From: Actinomycetospora corticicola
Lineage (GTDB): Bacteria > Actinomycetota > Actinomycetes > Mycobacteriales > Pseudonocardiaceae
Reading direction: 5' to 3'
Length of the DNA: 64,000 nucleotides
Assembly: GCF_013409505.1 (NCBI RefSeq)
Contig: NZ_JACCBN010000001.1
Coordinates: 6,014,001-6,078,000, forward strand
Numbering within the stretch: the first letter of the stretch is position 1; each line of letters starts with the position of its first letter. Below are positions 7,897-16,673 of the stretch, in pieces. Under the pieces are notes generated by a model that ran no database searches, was not told the DNA's origin, and was given only the letters and a program-made list of their open reading frames with translations. Made by a program: the position numbers and the translations under genes.

Positions 7897-9357
7897 CTAC
7901 CGACCGACGCCCGCCTCCGCCAGGGCCCGCTGTGCCGCGTGCCAGCCCGCCATGCCGTGCGCGCCGGGCCCCGGGGGAGCGGCCGCCGACGCGAGCCAGT
8001 GCCCGGGCAGGCCGGTGGCGTAGGGGTCGCGCAGCGGGCGGGGGCCGAGGGCGAGCTGGACCGGGTCCTTGGCCCCGGCGAGGATGTCGCCGCCGGCCAT
8101 GGTCGCGTTGGTGGCGGCGAACCCCGACGTCGTCGTGACCGAGAAGCCCGTGACGCGGGCGCGGAACCCGGGGGCGAACCGCTCGATCTGCGCGGTCACC
8201 AGCGCCTCGACCTCGGCCTCGGTGCCCGGCCAGCCCAGCGGCACGTGTGCGTAGGCGTAGACCGGGTGGACGTCGCCGCGGGCACGCGACGGGTCGGCCA
8301 CGGACTGCTGCCCGACGAGGACGAACGGCCGCTCGGGGAGGTGGCCGCGGTTCGCGGCGGCCTCGGCGGCGGCGATCTCGGGTGCGGTCCCGCCGAGGTG
8401 CACGGTGCCGGCCCGCCCGACGTCGGGAGCGGTCCACGGCACCCCGCCGTCGACGGCATAGTCCACCTTCACCGAGCCGATCCCGCGGCGGAACCGCCGG
8501 TAGGCCCGCTGCGTCGCGGGCGGCAGGCGGTCGCCGAGGATGCGCAGGATCGAGGCCGGGTCGAGGTCGTGGACGACGATGTCGGCGCCCGCGAGCTGGT
8601 CGGCCGAGGTGACGCGGACGCCGGTCTCGATCTTTCCCCCGAGGTCGGCGAGCCGGGCGGCGAGCGCGTCGGCGATGGCCCGCGACCCGCCGACCGCGAC
8701 CGGCCAGCCCGCGCTGTGACCCGCCGTCAGGATGCCGAGGCCGATCGCGGAGGACAGCGGTTCGGTGTGCGGGCGCATCGCGTGCGCCGCGACCCCGGCC
8801 CACAGCGCGCGGGCGCGCTCGGTGCGGAAGACCCGCCCGAGCACCGCGGCCGGCAGCACCGTCGGGGCGCCGAAGCGCGCGAAGAGGAACGGTCGGCGCG
8901 GCACGTGGACGACGGGGCCGAGCAGGTCGGGGGCCAGGTCGGGGTAGCGGCGGGACGGGCCGGCGACGAGGGCCCGGTAGCGCCCGGCGTCGGGACCGAG
9001 GCCCGCCGCCGTCGTCGCGACCGAGCGGTGGAGGAGTGCGGCGGACCCGTCGTCGAGCGGGTGGGCGCAGTCGATCTCGGGCCAGGCCCAGCGCAGGCCG
9101 TAGGTCTCGAGGCCCGCGAGCGCGGGGGAGTCGACGGCCATCGGGTGGAAGCCCGAGCAGTGGTCGACGAGCAGCCCCGGCCCGAGGGGCTCGTGGGTCC
9201 GGGTGCCGCCACCGATCTCGGGTTCGGCCTCCAGGACCGTGACCGAGCAGGCGGCGGCGGCGAGGACGGCGGCGGCAGCGAGCCCGTTGGGCCCGCTGCC
9301 GACCACCAGTGCAGTCGGTGCGGTCGAGCTCCGCTGCGCTCCGTCTCCAGGGCTCAC
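7897..9357 (-). CDS. FAD-dependent oxidoreductase of the phytoene desaturase-like (CrtI/NAD(P)/FAD) superfamily
   Basis: 486 residues from the GTG at 9357. The Rossmann dinucleotide-binding motif lies at the N-terminus (ALVVGSGPNGLAAAAVLA, followed by VLEAEPEIGGGTRTHE). A C-terminal FAD-contact region follows (ATGLPGHWLASAAAPPGPGAHGMAGWHAA). This layout is typical of phytoene-dehydrogenase-like amine oxidase superfamily proteins that are not tied to carotenoids. The GTG overlaps the stop of the upstream DUF3556 gene as GTGA, indicating translational coupling, and the amidase follows after 9 nt. The reaction is unknown. No carotenoid genes are nearby, so a role in pigments is not supported. 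Confidence 0.8.
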   Translation of the reverse strand: MSPGDGAQRSSTAPTALVVGSGPNGLAAAAVLAAAACSVTVLEAEPEIGGGTRTHEPLGPGLLVDHCSGFHPMAVDSPALAGLETYGLRWAWPEIDCAHPLDDGSAALLHRSVATTAAGLGPDAGRYRALVAGPSRRYPDLAPDLLGPVVHVPRRPFLFARFGAPTVLPAAVLGRVFRTERARALWAGVAAHAMRPHTEPLSSAIGLGILTAGHSAGWPVAVGGSRAIADALAARLADLGGKIETGVRVTSADQLAGADIVVHDLDPASILRILGDRLPPATQRAYRRFRRGIGSVKVDYAVDGGVPWTAPDVGRAGTVHLGGTAPEIAAAEAAANRGHLPERPFVLVGQQSVADPSRARGDVHPVYAYAHVPLGWPGTEAEVEALVTAQIERFAPGFRARVTGFSVTTTSGFAATNATMAGGDILAGAKDPVQLALGPRPLRDPYATGLPGHWLASAAAPPGPGAHGMAGWHAAQRALAEAGVGR

Positions 9358-11213
9358 GCGGGCAGTGTCCGCGATCCCTCGGGCACCGGCGCGGCGGAGG
9401 CGGCGGCCGGGTGCTCCGCCGCGGGGACGCCCTCGGCCGGGTCCCGACGCCAGGTCGGGTGCAGCGGGATGGGCCCGTCCGGCAGCCACGGCTGCGCGTC
9501 GACGGCGTCCTTCACGCTCCACCAGCCCCGCTCGACGACGCCGAGCGCCGCGTCGATCACCTGGTACTCCTGGATGCCCTTGTGGATCGGCTGCGACTCG
9601 ACCCACGCCACCACGAGCTCCCCGGGCGCGAAGTGGCAACGGCGCTGCAGGGCGGCGATGAGGTCGGCGTTGTGCAGGTGCCCGTCACCGAAGTTGAAGC
9701 CGATCACCGAGTTCGCGGCGAACTCGGCCTCGCGCACGGTGTACCGGTCGACGTCCGGGACGTGGGTGAGCAGGAGCGAGAACAGCCCGCGGCCCTGCGA
9801 GTGCATGGAGCGCCACGCCGCGGTCTGCTGCATCGTCACCTCGGCGACGAGCGGCTCGTAGCCCAGCGCCTGCAGCTGGTGGACCTGGTTGCGGCAGGGC
9901 CGCACGACGGCGTCGAGCTTGTCCTCGCAGCCGGGCGCGAAGGCCCACAGCGCGGAGGCCCAGTTGCCGGCGTACTGCCGCATCGACGGGGTGAAGGCGA
10001 CCAGGTCGGGGCGCAGGTTGCCGAGGATCGGGAAGAACACCAGGCCCGCGATCAGCGGCACGAGCAGCCACGCCGGGTCCATGTCCCAGACCGCGAAGCC
10101 CGCCTGGTTCGGGTGCCCGGCGAAGAGCGTGATGGTGCCGAAGGCGAAGAGCAGGTTCCACTCCAGCGGCACGGCCAGCGGGAACGTCGAGGTGATGAAC
10201 AGGTGGAAGACCACCATGAGCGTCACGGCCGCGAGGGTGAGCGTGGTGTTCGTGGAGAACAGCAGGGTCAGCGGCGCGACGATCTCGACGGTGGTGCCGC
10301 CGATGTGGGCGAGTGCCCCGCCGGCCTTCGACGGGCGGATGTCGCGGGGGAAGTCCCGGTAGTTCAGCCGGCGCAGCCACCGCGTCGGGACCATCGGGCT
10401 GTTGGAGACCATCGGCGGGACGACGTTGGAGAAGTGCCGGCCGAACTTCGAGCAGCCGGCACCGATCCACACCGACACGATGAGCACCTTGAGCGCCACG
10501 ATCATGTCGACGAAGCCGTTCCGACCGACGACGCCGACCAGCGAGAAGATGACCAGGGCGGGTGCGTACTGCTCGATCCGGGAGGCGATCGCGATCGTCT
10601 TGTCCCGCAGCGACACCAGCGCGAGCAGCACCAGCGGTGCGACGAACAGCGCGGGGGCGACGAGACCCGAGGTGTTCTCCGGGAACACCGAGGAGAGCGA
10701 CGCGCTCGGGACGCCGGGCAGCACGACCGGCAGGAAGAGGGTCACCAGCAGCGCGAGGTAGAGCGCGACGTCGAGCGGGGTGCGGGCGTCACCGCGGGTC
10801 AGCGGGACCTTGCCGGGCCACGGGGGCATCCGGATGGTGCCGACGCGGGCCCAGAACAGGACGCTGCCGGTCATCGGCTTGAACTTGCCCGCGATCGGTC
10901 CCCACGAGCCGGCGAGGCCCAGGGTCTCGAGGAACATCGTCCAGGCGATCGCCTTCTGGTAGACGATCGGCTCCGCCCACCAAGACCCGACGTCCCACGC
11001 GGGGCCGAGCCCGCTCGTGGACGTGATGAGGAACGAGCCGAGGCCCAGGTAGAGCACGACGAGCTTCACGACGTAGGTCGTCGGGATGAGCTTCGGGGTG
11101 CCGAAGCCGTAGTCCACCCAGTGCAGGGCGAGCACCTTCATCCGCTCCATGAGCGGCCGCTCCAGGAATTCCGCCGGCTCGACCGGCGGGAACGTCCCCG
11201 TCGTGAATCCCAC
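9354..11213 (-). CDS. DUF3556 family transmembrane protein
   Basis: 619 residues from a GTG at 11213. GGAGG lies 8 nt upstream, and the N-terminus GFTTGTFPPVEP with LALHWVDYGFGTPK near residue 30 is the DUF3556 family signature as I remember it. About ten hydrophobic segments span residues 45-410, including KLVVLYLGLGSFLI, LYLALLVTLFLPVVL and LLVPLIAGLVFFPIL. A soluble C-terminal region of about 200 residues follows. The function is unknown. The family is restricted to actinobacteria and is often next to a phytoene desaturase-like oxidoreductase, as here. First gene of the operon with the FAD oxidoreductase and amidase, divergent from a PucR-type regulator. Confidence 0.85.
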   Translation of the reverse strand: MGFTTGTFPPVEPAEFLERPLMERMKVLALHWVDYGFGTPKLIPTTYVVKLVVLYLGLGSFLITSTSGLGPAWDVGSWWAEPIVYQKAIAWTMFLETLGLAGSWGPIAGKFKPMTGSVLFWARVGTIRMPPWPGKVPLTRGDARTPLDVALYLALLVTLFLPVVLPGVPSASLSSVFPENTSGLVAPALFVAPLVLLALVSLRDKTIAIASRIEQYAPALVIFSLVGVVGRNGFVDMIVALKVLIVSVWIGAGCSKFGRHFSNVVPPMVSNSPMVPTRWLRRLNYRDFPRDIRPSKAGGALAHIGGTTVEIVAPLTLLFSTNTTLTLAAVTLMVVFHLFITSTFPLAVPLEWNLLFAFGTITLFAGHPNQAGFAVWDMDPAWLLVPLIAGLVFFPILGNLRPDLVAFTPSMRQYAGNWASALWAFAPGCEDKLDAVVRPCRNQVHQLQALGYEPLVAEVTMQQTAAWRSMHSQGRGLFSLLLTHVPDVDRYTVREAEFAANSVIGFNFGDGHLHNADLIAALQRRCHFAPGELVVAWVESQPIHKGIQEYQVIDAALGVVERGWWSVKDAVDAQPWLPDGPIPLHPTWRRDPAEGVPAAEHPAAASAAPVPEGSRTLPA

Positions 11214-11317
11214 TGCCTTCTCCTCCCGACGCGCGGCCCGTCGGGGCCGGCGCGGGAACGCTAGGGGCGGGACTGTGACAGGGGCCATATTCTCCCGTCA
11301 CGAAGCTCCGGGGACCT

Positions 11318-11336
11318 GTTGTGCCGGCAGCACAAC
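11318..11336. promoter_or_regulatory. 19-bp palindrome in divergent promoter region (candidate PucR-type operator)
   Basis: Perfect inverted repeat GTTGTGC-CGGCA-GCACAAC, 7-bp arms and 5-nt spacer. It lies 25 nt before the PucR-type regulator start and 105 nt before the divergent DUF3556 operon. Position and symmetry suggest an operator for the adjacent regulator; binding is inferred. Confidence 0.5.
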
Positions 11337-11360
11337 GAGGTCTGGATAGGGTCCGCCGGC

Positions 11361-12575
11361 ATGGAGCAGGGGGACGTCGACGCCGTCGTCGCCACGGTCG
11401 CCCGCGGGATCGCCGTGACGCTGCCGGCGCTGACCCGCGAGATGACCGAGCACTTCGTCGAGGTCATCCCCGAGTTCCGGCACGACGACGCGGTCCGGGA
11501 GCTCATGGTCTCGAGCACCGCGTCGAACCTCTCGGCGATCGTCGACCTGCTCGAGCACGGGATCGCCTTCGACGACCTCGCGGTGCCGGCTGCCGCGGCC
11601 GAGTACGCGCGCCGCTTCGCCCAGCGCGACCTGTCCCTGGAGGCGCTGCTGCGGGCCTACCGCCTCGGCGAGCACCGGTTCGTGCAGTGGGCCCTGCGGG
11701 CGCTCGGCGACCTCGACCTCGACGCGCGGACGGTCCTCGCGGCCGCGTCGGAGCTCGGCGCGCGGACCAACCGCTACATCGACCAGGTCATCGAGGGCCT
11801 CATCGACATCTACGAGGAGGAGCGCCGCACCTGGGACGCGCGCTCGGACGCCGTCCGGGCGGCCACGATCCGCGCCGTCCTCGCCGCCTCCGACCTCGAC
11901 GTGGGCGGCGCCGAGCAGACCCTCGGCGCGCCGCTGCGGGGCTGGCACCGGGCCGCCGTGCTCTGGGCGCCCGCGCCGGGCCCCGACCTCCGTGACGTCG
12001 AGCGCGACCTGGTCACCGTGGCCGGGCGCGCCCCGCTGTCGGTCCTGGCCGAGCAGAACTGCCTCTGGGTGTGGTGGAGCGCGACCACCCGCCTCCCGCT
12101 GCACGCGGCGTCCCTCGCCCGGCTGGTCGGCGCCCACCCCGGCCTCCGCGTCGCCCTCGGCGGCGCCGGCAGCGGGCTCGAGGGGTTCCGGACGAGCCAC
12201 CGGGAGGCCTGGCGGGCCCGGGCGCTCGCGGAGCTGCGGGCGGACGGCCCGGCGGTCGTCGACTACGACGAGGTGGCGGTCCCGGCCCTGCTCGCCGAGC
12301 ACCAGGACGACCTGCTCGCCTGGCTGCGGCGCACGCTCGGCGGGCTCGCCGCGGGCGACGAGGCGACCGGCCGGCTGCGCGAGACGCTGCACGCCTACCT
12401 GGCCGCCGACCGCAGCTCCTCGGAGGCGGCCGGGCGGCTGCACCTGCACAAGAACACCGTCCACTACCGGCTCCGGCGTGCGGAGGAGGTCCTCGGGCAC
12501 CCGGTGGCGGAGAACCGGCTCGACGTCGAGGTCGCGCTGCTCGTGTGCCGCCACCTGGGGTGGCCGGTCGGGTGA
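11361..12575 (+). CDS. PucR/CdaR-family helix-turn-helix transcriptional regulator
   Basis: 404 residues from the ATG at 11361; an in-frame ATG 42 nt upstream would overlap the palindrome. The C-terminal 60 residues hold the PucR-type helix-turn-helix (ETLHAYLAADRSSSEAAGRLHLHKN block, then TVHYRLRRAEEVLG). The N-terminal 150 residues resemble the RsbR/GGDEF-like sensory region common in actinobacterial PucR proteins (LEALLRAYRLGEHRFVQWA). It is divergent from the DUF3556/FAD oxidoreductase/amidase operon and probably controls it. Its stop lies 2 nt from the stop of the convergent TetR gene. The inducer is unknown. Confidence 0.85.
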   Translation: MEQGDVDAVVATVARGIAVTLPALTREMTEHFVEVIPEFRHDDAVRELMVSSTASNLSAIVDLLEHGIAFDDLAVPAAAAEYARRFAQRDLSLEALLRAYRLGEHRFVQWALRALGDLDLDARTVLAAASELGARTNRYIDQVIEGLIDIYEEERRTWDARSDAVRAATIRAVLAASDLDVGGAEQTLGAPLRGWHRAAVLWAPAPGPDLRDVERDLVTVAGRAPLSVLAEQNCLWVWWSATTRLPLHAASLARLVGAHPGLRVALGGAGSGLEGFRTSHREAWRARALAELRADGPAVVDYDEVAVPALLAEHQDDLLAWLRRTLGGLAAGDEATGRLRETLHAYLAADRSSSEAAGRLHLHKNTVHYRLRRAEEVLGHPVAENRLDVEVALLVCRHLGWPVG

Positions 12576-12577
12576 GG

Positions 12578-13195
12578 TCAGACGAACAGGCGCGGGAGCA
12601 GGTCGCGCGCGCCGTCGCGCAGGTCGTCGACCGCCACCGGCGACCCGTCGAGGTGGCGCAGCAGCGCCTGCCCGAAGAGGCCGTCGAAGAGGGCGTACGC
12701 GTACGACGGCGAGGCCGTGGGCGTGCGGCCGCCGAGCTCGCCGTAGCTGCTCACCACGCGCCAGATCATGCCCTGCAGGCTGTCGTCGATCGCGGCGACG
12801 TCGGCGCGGAACGCCGGCTCGAACAGCGCCTGGGCCCGCAGGTCGTACCAGAGCCGGTGCAGCAGGGCGTCCTCGCGCAGCGTCGTCGCGAGCCCCTCGC
12901 CGCACGCCGTCGCGAGCCCCTCGGCGGTGTCGGCGGCCGCGACGAGGCCGTCGTAGCGCGCCACGCAGGCGACCTTGTAGCGCTGCACGCAGTAGGTGAT
13001 CAGCTCGACCTTGTCGCGGAAGTAGTAGTGCAGGACGCCGTGCGAGAAGGACGTGTTCTCCGCGATCGTGCGCAGGCTCGTCCGGGCGTACCCCAGGTCC
13101 GCGAGGGTGACCAGAGCGGCGTCCGCGAGCTCCCGACGACGGTCCTCGAACTTGTCGGCCTGGGGCCGTCGCGATCGGACGTCGGAGCTGGTCAC
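12578..13195 (-). CDS. TetR/AcrR-family transcriptional regulator
   Basis: 205 residues from a GTG at 13195. The N-terminal DNA-binding domain (RRRELADAALVTLADLGYARTSLRTIAENT, then SHGVLHYYFRDKVELI) is a clear TetR helix-turn-helix. The C-terminal ligand domain is unassigned but includes LHRLWYDLRAQALFEP, typical of the larger TetR_C groups. It is divergent from the acyl-CoA ligase/SDR pair at 13338 and most likely represses it. The longer upstream reading frame starts inside the promoter region, so the GTG immediately before TSSDVRSRRP is preferred. Confidence 0.85.
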   Translation of the reverse strand: MTSSDVRSRRPQADKFEDRRRELADAALVTLADLGYARTSLRTIAENTSFSHGVLHYYFRDKVELITYCVQRYKVACVARYDGLVAAADTAEGLATACGEGLATTLREDALLHRLWYDLRAQALFEPAFRADVAAIDDSLQGMIWRVVSSYGELGGRTPTASPSYAYALFDGLFGQALLRHLDGSPVAVDDLRDGARDLLPRLFV

Positions 13196-13337
13196 ACGGT
13201 CACGATACGTCGGACGACCCGCCGCCGTCGCCGTTCCTGACCACTCGTCCACGATTTCCTTGACAGTCGTCCAGGGCCACGCCAGTGTCGTGATCCGGCG
13301 CACAGGGGCGCCGCCGATCGGAGGTACGCACCCGCCG

Positions 13338-14873
13338 ATGTCGCTCTGCTTCTACCTCGACAAGGGCGCCTCGCTCGATCCCGACGCGCCGTGTCTGACC
13401 CTCGACGGGGTCTCGCGGACCTACGGCGAGGTCGTCGAGCTCTCGCACGCCGTGGCCCGCGCCCTGCGCCGCTCGGGCGTCGCGCCCGGCGACAAGGTCG
13501 GCATCCTCTCGGCCAACGACCCGGTCGCGTTCTCCTCCGTGTTCGGCATCGCCCGCGCCGGTGCGGTGTGGTGCCCGATCAACCCGCGCAACGCGGCAGG
13601 GGAGACCGCCGAGCTGCTGGACCTGTTCGACTGCTCGGTGCTGATCTACCAGCCCGCCTTCGACGAGCTGGTAGCCACGATCGCGCCGGACCTGCCGTCG
13701 TTGCGGACGCTGGTGCGGTTCGGCCCGGCCGACGGCACCGCGCAGGCCTTCGACGCCTGGCTCGACGCCGCGCGGGACGACCCCTCCGAGGAGACCGCGC
13801 CCGCCGACGACGTCGTCGCCCTCGTGGGCACCGGCGGCACCACGGGGCGCCCGAAAGGCGTGATGCTGACCGACCGGAACATCGAGGTCATGTCGGCGAT
13901 CACGCTGATGAGCTACCCGTTCGGGGAGCGGCCGGTCTACCTCGCCCTCGCGCCGCTGACGCACGCCGCGGGGGTGCTCTGCTTCCCCGTCCTCGCGCGC
14001 GGCGGCGAGGTCGTGATCATGGCGAAGCCCGACGTCGCGCGGTTCCTGGAGCTGATCGAGGCGCACCGGGTCACGCACACGTTCCTGCCGCCGACGCTGA
14101 TCTACATGGTGCTCGGGCACGAGGCCCTGGCGACGACGGATCTCTCCTCGCTGCAGTGCTTCTGGTACGGCGCAGCCCCGATGTCCCCGACCCGGCTGGC
14201 GGAGGCACTCGAGCGGATCGGGCCGATGGCCCAGCTCTTCGGGCAGTCCGAGGCGCCGATGATGATCTCGACGATGGCGCCCGCCGACCACCGGCGCGCC
14301 GACGGCTCGATCCACACCGAGCGGCTCACCTCGGCGGGGAAGCCCTCGCCGCTGGTCACCGTGGCGATCCTCGGCCCCGACGGGCAGCCCGTGCCCCGGG
14401 GCGAGCGCGGCGAGATCGTGGTGCGCAGCGCGCTGGTGATGGCCGGGTACTACCGCAACCCCGAGGCCACCGCGGAGGTCTCCGCGCACGGCTGGCACCA
14501 CACCGGCGACATCGGCTACCTCGACGACGAGGGCTTCCTGTTCATCGTCGACCGCGCGAAGGACATGGTCATCACCGGGGGCTTCAACGTCTACTCCGCC
14601 GAGGTGGAGCAGGCCGTGATGGCCCACGACGGCGTCCGCGACTGCGCGGTGATCGGCCTGCCCGACGAGAAGTGGGGCGAGCGGGTGGTCGCGGTGATCC
14701 AGCCGCAGCCCGACACCACCCTCGACGCCGACGAGGTCATCGGCTTCGTCAAGGCCCGCGTCGGCAGCGTGAAGACCCCCAAGCAGGTCGAGTTCTGGCC
14801 CGACCTGCCGCGCTCGACCGTCGGCAAGGTGCTCAAGGCCGACATCCGCTCGTCACTCGCACCCCAGTCCTGA
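13338..14873 (+). CDS. AMP-dependent acyl-CoA synthetase/ligase (ANL superfamily)
   Basis: 511 residues. Activates a carboxylic acid through an acyl-adenylate to a CoA thioester. The phosphate-binding loop is GTGGTTGRPKGVM near residue 168, the A5 motif is in FGQSEAPMM near 302, the A7/A8 hinge HTGDIGYLDDEGFLFIVDRAKDM near 393-415, and the catalytic lysine lies in STVGKVLK near 500. The A5 motif reads QSEAP rather than the common TE, a variation seen in some fatty-acid and aromatic ligases. The ATG at 13338 is the first in frame after the divergent TetR promoter region. An SDR gene follows 43 nt downstream. The acid substrate is unknown. Confidence 0.85.
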   Translation: MSLCFYLDKGASLDPDAPCLTLDGVSRTYGEVVELSHAVARALRRSGVAPGDKVGILSANDPVAFSSVFGIARAGAVWCPINPRNAAGETAELLDLFDCSVLIYQPAFDELVATIAPDLPSLRTLVRFGPADGTAQAFDAWLDAARDDPSEETAPADDVVALVGTGGTTGRPKGVMLTDRNIEVMSAITLMSYPFGERPVYLALAPLTHAAGVLCFPVLARGGEVVIMAKPDVARFLELIEAHRVTHTFLPPTLIYMVLGHEALATTDLSSLQCFWYGAAPMSPTRLAEALERIGPMAQLFGQSEAPMMISTMAPADHRRADGSIHTERLTSAGKPSPLVTVAILGPDGQPVPRGERGEIVVRSALVMAGYYRNPEATAEVSAHGWHHTGDIGYLDDEGFLFIVDRAKDMVITGGFNVYSAEVEQAVMAHDGVRDCAVIGLPDEKWGERVVAVIQPQPDTTLDADEVIGFVKARVGSVKTPKQVEFWPDLPRSTVGKVLKADIRSSLAPQS

Positions 14874-14916
14874 CCGACCACATCCCCGTTCACATCGACG
14901 TGAGGAACGAACGAAC

Positions 14917-15672
14917 ATGACCGAACTGGCGGGCAAGCGCGTCTTCGTCACCGGCTCCGGCGCCGGCATCGGGAAGGCCATCGCCACCCTGTTCACCCAG
15001 AACGGCGCCCGGGTCGTGGTCAGTGACCTCGACCCGGCCACCAGCAAGGCCGCGGCCGACGAGATCGGCGCGGCCGGGGTCGCCGACTGCGACGTCACCG
15101 ACGAGGCGCAGGTCCAGTCGGCCATCGGCAGGGCGGTGGAGATCCTCGGCGGGCTCGACGTCCTGGTGAACAACGCCGGCATCGAGATCTCCTCGCCGCT
15201 GCTGCAGCAGTCGACCGAGAGCTTCGACAAGATCTGGGCCGTCAACGTGCGCGGGCCGTTCGTCGCGATGAAGGCCGCGATCCCGCACCTGATGGAGTCG
15301 AAGGGCAACATCGTCAACATCGCCTCGATCGCGGGCGTCGGCGGCAGCCCGCTGCTCGGCTCCTACTGCGCCACCAAGGCGGCCGTGATCCAGATGACGC
15401 GGGTCACCGCGGTGGAGATGCGACCGGCCGGCGTCCGCGTCAACGCGGTCTGTCCGGGCTTCGCCGACACCGCGATGGTGGAGCGGCTCGTGCCGGACTT
15501 CGAGGCGGCCACGCAGGTGCCGTTCACCGACCTGGTCGCCATGAAGCAGGGCCGGCTCGGGACGCCGCAGGACATCGCCGAGGTCGCGTCCTTCCTCGCC
15601 TCCGACCGCGCCTCCTGGGTGACCGGCAGCCACTACGTGCTCGACGGCGGGCTGACGGCCTCGCTGGTCTGA
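14917..15672 (+). CDS. short-chain dehydrogenase/reductase (classical SDR)
   Basis: 251 residues, the usual classical SDR length. Cofactor motif TGSGAGIG at residues 12-19, NNAG at 85-88, catalytic Ser137 and Tyr150-x-x-x-Lys154 (YCATK). The Asp at the end of strand 2 (VVVSDLD) favours NAD(H). It oxidises or reduces an alcohol/ketone in the cytosol. It lies 43 nt after the acyl-CoA ligase and is probably cotranscribed with it, suggesting a role on a CoA ester such as a 3-hydroxyacyl-CoA; this is inference. A strong hairpin follows the gene. Confidence 0.9.
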   Translation: MTELAGKRVFVTGSGAGIGKAIATLFTQNGARVVVSDLDPATSKAAADEIGAAGVADCDVTDEAQVQSAIGRAVEILGGLDVLVNNAGIEISSPLLQQSTESFDKIWAVNVRGPFVAMKAAIPHLMESKGNIVNIASIAGVGGSPLLGSYCATKAAVIQMTRVTAVEMRPAGVRVNAVCPGFADTAMVERLVPDFEAATQVPFTDLVAMKQGRLGTPQDIAEVASFLASDRASWVTGSHYVLDGGLTASLV

Positions 15673-15684
15673 TCATCACCCGGA

Positions 15685-15715
15685 CCGGGCCCGCGGAGGT
15701 GACTCGCGGGCCCGG
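15685..15715 (+). terminator. strong hairpin terminator after SDR gene
   Basis: Perfect 11-bp inverted repeat CCGGGCCCGCG / CGCGGGCCCGG with a 9-nt loop, 12 nt after the SDR stop and 21 nt before the CorA start. It lacks a U-tract, as often in high-GC actinobacteria. Confidence 0.65.
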
Positions 15716-15736
15716 CTCCGGGGTAGACCAGCGCGC

Positions 15737-16666
15737 GTGCTGGCACTGGACACCCCTGACCTCGACGACCTGCGCGCGCGGCACGCCCGCCACGAGCCCG
15801 CGTGGCTCGACCTGACCGACCCCGACGAGGCCGAGCTCGCCGCCGTCGCGGAGGCCCTCGGGCTGCACCCGCTCGCCCTGGAGGACAGCCGGGACTTCGG
15901 CCAGCGCCCGAAGCTCGACCGGTACGACGAGCAGATCCTCCTGGTCCTCTACGGACTCGCGACGGCGCCCGCCGGTACGCCCGAGCTGGTCGAGGTGCAC
16001 GTCCACGTCGTCGGCTCGTCCGTCCTGACGATCAGCCGCCGACCGCCCGCGCAGCTGGAGCGCGTCCGGCGTCGGCTGCACGACGCCTGCAGCCCGGGCG
16101 AGCTGGTCTACCGGGTCGTCGACGCCGTCGTCGACTCCCTCACCGAGAGCCTCGAGCTGGTCGCCGAGGAGGTCGACGCCTTCGAGGAGACGATCTTCGA
16201 CCACCCGCGTGCCCGCGACCGCGACCGGATGGCGGTGCTGCGCCGCGCCCTCAACGGGCTGCGCCGGACCCTGATGGTGCAACGGCAGGTGTTCCCGCGG
16301 CTGGTCGAGGCGGTCGTCGCGATCTCCGACGACGACGACGAGGCGCGTGCCTACCTCGCCGACGTCGGCGACCACCTGTCCCAGGCGCTCGACGAGATCG
16401 ACGCGGACCGGGAGTCGCTGCAGGGGATGCTCGACACGTACTCCAACGAGGTGCAGGAGCGCCTGACGATCGTCGCGACGATCTTCCTGCCCCTGACCGC
16501 GCTCACCGGGTTCTTCGGCACGAACTTCCAGTGGATGCTCGACCACATCGGCTCGGCGTGGGCGTTCTTCGTCTTCGGGGTCGGCGGCACGGTCGTCTCG
16601 TGCGTGGCCATCATCCTGTGGCTGCGCCGCACCGGGCTGCTGGACCGGACCCGACCCGAGGCCTGA
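15737..16666 (+). CDS. CorA-family metal ion transporter with variant GTN signature
   Basis: 309 residues from a GTG. A soluble N-terminal alpha/beta funnel (LHPLALEDSRDFGQRPKLDRYDEQILLVLYG) is followed by the long stalk helix and two C-terminal membrane segments: about 243-260 (TIVATIFLPLTALTGFF) and 272-295 (AWAFFVFGVGGTVVSCVAIILW). In CorA channels the loop after the first membrane helix carries Gly-Met-Asn, which forms the selectivity ring. Here residues 261-263 are Gly-Thr-Asn. That may alter Mg2+/Co2+ selectivity or rate; some divergent CorA/ZntB relatives also vary here. Single-gene unit after the SDR terminator. Confidence 0.85.
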   Translation: MLALDTPDLDDLRARHARHEPAWLDLTDPDEAELAAVAEALGLHPLALEDSRDFGQRPKLDRYDEQILLVLYGLATAPAGTPELVEVHVHVVGSSVLTISRRPPAQLERVRRRLHDACSPGELVYRVVDAVVDSLTESLELVAEEVDAFEETIFDHPRARDRDRMAVLRRALNGLRRTLMVQRQVFPRLVEAVVAISDDDDEARAYLADVGDHLSQALDEIDADRESLQGMLDTYSNEVQERLTIVATIFLPLTALTGFFGTNFQWMLDHIGSAWAFFVFGVGGTVVSCVAIILWLRRTGLLDRTRPEA

Positions 16667-16673
16667 CCCGTCG

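Noticed and set aside
13260..13290. TTGACA promoter box upstream of the acyl-CoA ligase at 13338
   Set aside because: A TTGACA is present, but no acceptable -10 sequence lies at the right distance.
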